DNA of 43,685 nucleotides from GCA-2708415 sp964353185 (lineage in GTDB: Bacteria; Pseudomonadota; Alphaproteobacteria; Micavibrionales; Micavibrionaceae): NCBI GenBank assembly GCA_964353185.1, contig CAYGUV010000014.1, forward strand, positions 1 through 43,685, written 5' to 3'. The notes beneath the pieces were generated by a model. The model made no database searches, was not told the DNA's origin, and worked only from the letters and a program-made list of their open reading frames with translations. Position numbers and translations under genes: made by a program. Shown here piece after piece: positions 39,204 to 43,685 of this stretch; position 1 is the stretch's first letter, and every line of letters begins with the position of its first letter.

Positions 39204-39206
39204 CAA
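39178..39206 (-). promoter_or_regulatory. Strong leaderless promoter for the 180-residue gene
   Basis: On the minus strand a perfect TTGACA (39206-39201) and TATATT (39183-39178) are separated by 17 bases; five bases lie between the -10 box and the ATG at 39172. Transcription would begin at or very near the start codon. Confidence 0.75.
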
Positions 39207-39207
39207 A

Positions 39208-40563
39208 TTATATGAATTCTTTCCATTCTTCAATTTTAGTATATAAACGTTCAAATCCAGATTGAGCATCAAAAGAATTCCAACTATTAGGATTTTTAAA
39301 AGAAGCTAAAACCCCTCCAATGTCAGCTTTATCACCTGATTGTAAATATTTCTTTGCTTCAGCTATGATATCGTCTTTTTTATTTTGATTATTTCCATCT
39401 TTGTCTGAAAATGCCAGTATAGTTAACATTAAATATCTGTAATCAGTACGAACAGTAGATTTGAAATTTAAATTTTTAAGAAAACTTACAGCTTCTGATA
39501 CTTCAAAATTATCATTACCTAATTGTTTATAAAAAGACTTATCTTTGAATGATATAGCTATCAGTAAAGCTAGGGCTTCAACCCAACTAGTTAATGTTGC
39601 TTCCGTTGAATCATGCGAGACTGTATTCAATTGTGCAAAGCTTCTTAAAAATCTTTTCTGTGTTCTTGGTCTAAATTCGAAAATATTGCATAAGTCTGCT
39701 AAATATCGATATATTTTATTTTTATCATTTTCATCAAAATTTAATTTATAGCCAACTGCTTTTTTTTCATCAAAATATGATTTTATTGTATGATCTGTTA
39801 ATTCTGCTATACATTTTTCCGAAGCCTTTGGTAAATTTATTTCAGTAGTAACAAATCTTTGATAGTAATTTTCAAAATCAATGTTACCAAAAGTTTTTTC
39901 AACAGAGGCTTCGAGCTGCTTTCTGTCTATGGCAATTACAAAACAAATACCATGTATTGAAAATAAATGTTTTATAGCTTCTAAAAAATCCACTGCATAA
40001 CTAGGACGAACCCTATCTAATTCATCTATTAAAATAATAAGTGGTTTGGCCTTAATAAAATCTATGTATTTAGGTAATGCTTTTTTTAATTCTTCGTAAG
40101 CTTTTACTTTAAAGGAATAGTTTTTGTATATAGAATTACCAATGTCTTCAAGGTTTTTCTCTATATATTCTTCTTCAACTTTTGAAAACACCTTGTAAAA
40201 ATCTACTGGTGATAATTCATTTAGAATTAATGCAGAAGCTCCAATCGCTTCTTTAAAAGATTTTATAACTTCCGTTGGTATGGAGTTTTTCTTTTTATCT
40301 ATTTCTTTTAATAAAGCGCTTATAATTGGTATTATTGGTTCTTCATCAAAATCTGTTTCCCACGCATTAATATAGATTACATGATGTTTATCTTTGATAG
40401 ATTCTTGCCACATTTTTAAAAAAGTTGTTTTTCCACTTCCATAAGGTGCATTTAAGCTAACTACATAAGACTCGTCATGAAGGGGATAAAACTTAGTAAT
40501 AGCATTGGTTAAATTTTTTGAAAAACCTAACCTTTCTAATTTATCATTTTCTTCGAAGTTCAT
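39208..40563 (-). CDS. KAP family P-loop NTPase
   Basis: The 451-residue protein has Walker A as NAPYGSGKTTFLK (Gly44-Lys45-Thr46), the KAP-typical INAWETDFDEEP stretch after it, and Walker B as IILIDELDRVRPS (Asp180, Glu181). Helical segments between and after fit the KAP AAA-like fold; the two-helix membrane insert seen in many KAP proteins is not visible. KAP NTPases occur in membrane-associated signalling systems, in phage-related islands and in some defence loci. The ATG at 40563 overlaps the dxs stop (ATGA), so translation is coupled to a core gene. One line of this gene is about 20 percent GC against much more in dxs, a sign of recent acquisition. No partner effector is adjacent. Confidence 0.8.
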   Translation of the reverse strand: MNFEENDKLERLGFSKNLTNAITKFYPLHDESYVVSLNAPYGSGKTTFLKMWQESIKDKHHVIYINAWETDFDEEPIIPIISALLKEIDKKKNSIPTEVIKSFKEAIGASALILNELSPVDFYKVFSKVEEEYIEKNLEDIGNSIYKNYSFKVKAYEELKKALPKYIDFIKAKPLIILIDELDRVRPSYAVDFLEAIKHLFSIHGICFVIAIDRKQLEASVEKTFGNIDFENYYQRFVTTEINLPKASEKCIAELTDHTIKSYFDEKKAVGYKLNFDENDKNKIYRYLADLCNIFEFRPRTQKRFLRSFAQLNTVSHDSTEATLTSWVEALALLIAISFKDKSFYKQLGNDNFEVSEAVSFLKNLNFKSTVRTDYRYLMLTILAFSDKDGNNQNKKDDIIAEAKKYLQSGDKADIGGVLASFKNPNSWNSFDAQSGFERLYTKIEEWKEFI

Positions 40564-42512
40564 TTCATTATCCTGAGTATATCCTCAGCCAATAATCCCG
40601 CTTGGGCATATTGTTTGGCGGGGGTGTCTTGGTCGATGAAAATGTCGGGCAGGTGCATCGTGCGGAATTTGGTGTTGTGGCCATCGGCTTTGGCATCCAT
40701 TAATCCGGCGCGGTTTGCGTATTCCAACACAAATGACCCGAACCCGCCAATCGACCCTTCCTCAATTGTGATCACCATTTTATGGTTACGCGCAAGGGTA
40801 TCAATCAACCCTTCATCCAATGGTTTGGCAAAACGCGCATCGGCCACGGTGACCGATATGTTTCTTTCTGCCAACAAATCAGCGGCTTTTAAACTTTCTT
40901 CCAAACGTGTGCCATAGGATAATATCGCGATGTCTGTTCCTTCACGCACAATGCGGCCTTTGCCAATTTCCAAAATTTGGTGCGTATCGGGAATTGGCGC
41001 GCCCATGCCTTCACCGCGCGGGTAACGAAACGCAATTGGCCCATCATTATAGGCGGCGGCGGTTGCAACCATATGGCACAGCTCTGCCTCGTCCGCGGCG
41101 GCCATCAACACCATGTTGGGCAGGCATCCTAAATACGCCGTATCGAACGCGCCCGCATGGGTGCATCCATCCGCCCCGACCAGCCCCGCACGATCAATCG
41201 CAAAACGAACGGGCAGGTTTTGGATACATACATCATGCACCACTTGATCATATCCGCGTTGCAGGAAGGTGGAATAAATGGCGGCGAATGGCTTCATCCC
41301 CTCAGACGCCAGACCTGCGGCAAAGGTCACCGCATGTTGCTCCGCAATGCCCACATCAAACATACGGGTGGGGAAGGCGGCGCCAAATAAATCCATCCCT
41401 GTACCATCGGGCATGGCGGCGGTGATGCCGACAATTTTCTTGTCTTTTTCGGCCTCTTTAATCAACGCATTCGCAAACACCTTGGTAAAGGCAGGGCGGT
41501 TTGATTTAACTTTATATTGGTCACCAGTGACAATGTCGAATTTGGCGACACCGTGCATCTTATCTTTGGCAATCTCGGCTGGTTTATAGCCTTTGCCCTT
41601 TTGCGTCATGGCATGGATAAGGACGGGGCCGTGGTTTGGGCGGTCTTTTATATTGCGTAAAACCGTGAGCAGGTCATCCATATTATGCCCATCAACAGGG
41701 CCGATATAATAAAACCCCATCTCTTCAAACAGCGTCCCATCAAAGGATGTGCGGCCATTGCCTGATAAAATGGCGCGGGCGGATTCTTCGGCGCGTTTGG
41801 CGGCGTCTTTTAAGGGCGGCGGCAAGATAGCGGACAGTTTCTTGGCCACATCACGGGCGTTAATATAGGGTTTTGAGGACACTAAACCCGTTAAATACCC
41901 GCTCATCGCGCCAACGGGTGGGGCGATTGACATGTTATTATCATTTAAAATCACGATCAAATTCGACTTAATCGCGCCAGCATTATTGAGCGCCTCATAC
42001 GCCATGCCCGCAGAAATAGAGCCATCGCCAATAACGGCGACAATGTTTCTATCTTCGTCATTTAGGTCGCGTGCGACCGCCATGCCAAGGCCAGCGGAGA
42101 TGCTGGTTGAGCTGTGGGCGGCGCCGAAGGGGTCATATTCGCTCTCGGCTCTTTTGGTGAAGCCTGATAATCCACCGCCTTTACGTAGGGTTTCAATTTG
42201 GTCGCGGCGTTCGGTAAGGATTTTGTGGGGGTAACATTGGTGACCAACATCCCAGATAAGGCGGTCATGCGGCGTATCAAAAACGGCATGGATGGCGGTG
42301 GTCAACTCCACCACACCCAAACCCGCGCCCAAATGCCCGCCCGTTTTGGAAACAGCGGTAATGGTCGCTAAGCGTAGCTCATCCGCGATTTGACGTAGTT
42401 CATCATCGTCAAACTGCTTTAGATCGGCAGGTTTGTGAACCATATCGAGAAGGGGCGTATTGCTTTTTGGTGTTTCCACCGTGGCATTTTCATTTTTTGA
42501 CGCATCGTGCAT
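40560..42512 (-). CDS. dxs: 1-deoxy-D-xylulose-5-phosphate synthase
   Basis: DXS condenses pyruvate and glyceraldehyde 3-phosphate in the first step of the MEP isoprenoid pathway, feeding the polyprenyl synthase found here. The 650-residue length is normal. The transketolase-type features are present: SKTGGHLGAGLGVVELTTA near the N-terminus, DVGHQCYPHKILTERR, the TPP/magnesium-binding AVIGDGSISAGMAYEALN (Gly-Asp-Gly), and FDVGIAEQHAVTFAAGLA with the catalytic glutamate. AAGGG upstream of the ATG gives a fair ribosome binding site. Its stop overlaps the start of the KAP gene. Confidence 0.98.
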   Translation of the reverse strand: MHDASKNENATVETPKSNTPLLDMVHKPADLKQFDDDELRQIADELRLATITAVSKTGGHLGAGLGVVELTTAIHAVFDTPHDRLIWDVGHQCYPHKILTERRDQIETLRKGGGLSGFTKRAESEYDPFGAAHSSTSISAGLGMAVARDLNDEDRNIVAVIGDGSISAGMAYEALNNAGAIKSNLIVILNDNNMSIAPPVGAMSGYLTGLVSSKPYINARDVAKKLSAILPPPLKDAAKRAEESARAILSGNGRTSFDGTLFEEMGFYYIGPVDGHNMDDLLTVLRNIKDRPNHGPVLIHAMTQKGKGYKPAEIAKDKMHGVAKFDIVTGDQYKVKSNRPAFTKVFANALIKEAEKDKKIVGITAAMPDGTGMDLFGAAFPTRMFDVGIAEQHAVTFAAGLASEGMKPFAAIYSTFLQRGYDQVVHDVCIQNLPVRFAIDRAGLVGADGCTHAGAFDTAYLGCLPNMVLMAAADEAELCHMVATAAAYNDGPIAFRYPRGEGMGAPIPDTHQILEIGKGRIVREGTDIAILSYGTRLEESLKAADLLAERNISVTVADARFAKPLDEGLIDTLARNHKMVITIEEGSIGGFGSFVLEYANRAGLMDAKADGHNTKFRTMHLPDIFIDQDTPAKQYAQAGLLAEDILRIMK

Positions 42513-42571
42513 ACCATGGGTTTTACCCTTAAGGAGCGTGAATGAAAAGTAAAAACTTAAGTAAAGTTATG

Positions 42572-42581
42572 TTGACATAAT
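42572..42581 (+). promoter_or_regulatory. TTGACATAAT element upstream of the zeta-like gene
   Basis: TTGACA (42572-42577) extended by TAAT is 51 bases before the zeta-like ATG. No good -10 box lies at 16-18 bases, although TATAAT stands at 42599-42604 (21-base spacing). It is one of three copies in the window of this ten-base string. Confidence 0.35.
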
Positions 42582-42631
42582 AGTATAGGGTCGTTAAATA
42601 TAATTCATTCAATATTATAGGAGAGTAAAAA

Positions 42632-43609
42632 ATGGGTGTTATACCAGATTTTGTAAACGAAGCATTAGAAGCAGAATATGCGGCGGATGGGGCATTGTTT
42701 CAAAAATATCCAGAAATGTTACCGCATCGTAACGAGATATTGAAACTGATAGAAGAAGACCGCGCAATTGTAACGGATATTGTGCGTAGAGGCGCGTTGC
42801 AATCAAGCAACCCGTTTTTTGTAGCCGCAGTTGCGGCGCCATTAGCAGGAAAGACAACTATTTTAGAGGGTTATATTGCGGAGAAGCCAGAGTTATTTAA
42901 AAGTGGTGTTTATGCAGACCCAGATCAAACAGGCATTCCATTAATGGCAAATTTATATCATCGTTTTTTGATGTCGTCTTTAATGAAGGCAGATGAAAGA
43001 GGGTTTGAATATGTACAACGCCGCGCCTATGACATTGCGCGTCCTGCGAGTAATATTTTCACGAACGATAACATAAACTGGGCCATTGAAAATGGTATGA
43101 ACCTTGCGCATGGAACAACAATGACAAGCCCGTTTGCAGGCAGCTTGTTAAAGTCAATAAAAGATAATGGATATAGAGTAAAATTAATGTTGGTTGGCGC
43201 AGAGGATGATATGCGCGCCGAAGGCCAGCAATATCGCGCGAAGGAACAGGGTTTTTATCAATCCACGCCTGAAGATGTGCGTGATAAAGGATTATTGTTC
43301 CCGCAACGCATGGAGGATTATTTTCAACATGCTGATGAGTTGGATATTTATTGGCGTGATGGTGTAACCGAGGATGCAACCTTAGCCGCAGTATTTAAAG
43401 ATGGTCGCATCGACATTAAAGATATGGATGCGTATCAGCGTTTTACAAATAAATATGATGAAGACTGTTTGAAGTTAGCGCGCCCAGAAGAAGGGCGTAA
43501 AGCCATACATTTGCCAAAGTTTGAAACTTATGAGGCGCAATATGTTACGCGTTTTCAAGGTGGCGGTTTTTCTGCAAAAGCACAATTTCCTTCATTTGAA
43601 AAAAAATAA
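42632..43609 (+). CDS. Zeta-toxin-like P-loop kinase
   Basis: The 325-residue protein carries a Walker A motif as VAAVAAPLAGKTTILEG (Gly73-Lys74-Thr75) and later a GMNLAHGTTMTSPFAG segment in the position where zeta toxins have their substrate-binding strand, and VKLMLVGAEDDMRAEGQQYR. This order and spacing fit the zeta/PezT kinase family, which phosphorylates UDP-N-acetylglucosamine and blocks wall synthesis; some members are secreted effectors or have other substrates. A TAGGAGAG ribosome binding site precedes the ATG. There is no epsilon-like antitoxin gene in the 119 bases upstream, and the downstream gene is truncated by the window edge. Confidence 0.65.
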   Translation: MGVIPDFVNEALEAEYAADGALFQKYPEMLPHRNEILKLIEEDRAIVTDIVRRGALQSSNPFFVAAVAAPLAGKTTILEGYIAEKPELFKSGVYADPDQTGIPLMANLYHRFLMSSLMKADERGFEYVQRRAYDIARPASNIFTNDNINWAIENGMNLAHGTTMTSPFAGSLLKSIKDNGYRVKLMLVGAEDDMRAEGQQYRAKEQGFYQSTPEDVRDKGLLFPQRMEDYFQHADELDIYWRDGVTEDATLAAVFKDGRIDIKDMDAYQRFTNKYDEDCLKLARPEEGRKAIHLPKFETYEAQYVTRFQGGGFSAKAQFPSFEKK

Positions 43610-43633
43610 AGTTTTAATATAGGATTTTGAAAA

Positions 43634-43685
43634 ATGGCGTTTAATTTTGTACGGACTGGTTTTGCGGTTAAACTTCATGGACGCA
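43634..43685 (+). CDS. Start of a gene cut by the window end
   Basis: The first 17 codons, MAFNFVRTGFAVKLHGR, are present; nothing can be said about function. AGGA stands nine bases before the ATG as a ribosome binding site. The upstream AATATAGGATTTT (43616-43628) repeats 13 bases of the palindrome at 39178-39190. It starts 25 bases after the zeta-like stop, so the two may be an operon and this could be the missing partner. Confidence 0.45.
   Translation, partial: MAFNFVRTGFAVKLHGR

Noticed and set aside
1..43685. tRNA, rRNA, CRISPR arrays, insertion sequences and attachment sites
   Set aside because: Reading both strands gave no cloverleaf-like gene with CCA-type end, no repeat-spacer array, no transposase or integrase, and no flanking direct repeats that could be defended by eye. 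A covariance-model search would be needed to exclude small RNAs.

Overview
The window is a gene-dense, fairly AT-rich bacterial chromosome segment with no gap over 300 bases lacking a gene. Gene content points to a free-living alphaproteobacterium: hrcA/grpE, an rph-rdgB-hemW cluster, a C4-pathway 5-aminolevulinate synthase (hemA), an alphaproteobacterial adenosine kinase, pyruvate phosphate dikinase, a long-chain polyprenyl diphosphate synthase next to a TrmN6-like methyltransferase, a rickettsial 17-kDa-antigen-like lipoprotein, and the MEP-pathway gene dxs. The AT-rich base composition, the 17-kDa-like lipoprotein and the many small exported proteins would fit a Micavibrio-like or other deep alphaproteobacterial lineage, but that placement is only an inference. 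No rRNA, tRNA, CRISPR array or insertion sequence was seen.

Layout. 1-3.4 kb: a solitary MraZ/AbrB-like protein, then hrcA, an exported protein and grpE on the minus strand. 3.4-6.4 kb: a tight plus-strand operon rph, 2H phosphoesterase, rdgB, hemW. 6.4-11.1 kb: an unknown exported protein, an orphan C-terminal half of a SUV3/MgpS-type helicase, a Rap1a/Tai-like protein, a periplasmic HMA protein and an ammonium transporter. 11.2-14.3 kb: polyprenyl diphosphate synthase divergent from methyltransferase, DUF2147 and GNAT genes. 14.4-17.4 kb: ppdK and a small exported protein. 17.4-26.1 kb: HAD hydrolase, YgfZ, heptosyltransferase, lipoprotein, YejA-like binding protein, adenosine kinase, TetR/COQ9-like protein, hemA, ribokinase. 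26.1-32.3 kb: a 58-residue YjfB-like gene, a metallopeptidase homologue that has lost its HExxH histidines, htpG, pdxH, the 17-kDa-like lipoprotein and a large unknown protein. 32.5-38.3 kb: fabI, aroC, sppA and a HAD hydrolase, with AT-rich accessory genes (a 93-residue membrane protein, a CX5R phosphatase-like protein) wedged between them. 38.3-43.7 kb: a GC-rich pair of unknown genes, an AT-rich KAP NTPase that starts on the stop codon of dxs, dxs itself, and a zeta-toxin-like P-loop kinase followed by a gene cut by the window edge.

The most notable pattern is transcriptional. At least six genes (MraZ-like, grpE, hrcA, heptosyltransferase, phosphatase-like, the 180-residue protein at 39172, and possibly ygfZ) have a sigma70-like promoter with a 17-18 base spacer whose -10 box ends only 5-10 bases before the start codon, predicting leaderless or nearly leaderless mRNAs. 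The promoter at 39178-39206 is also overlain by a perfect 13+2+13 palindrome that looks like an operator. Other points worth following are the dead metallopeptidase, the helicase fragment, the accessory genes inserted at core-gene stop codons, and the zeta-like kinase without a visible antitoxin.
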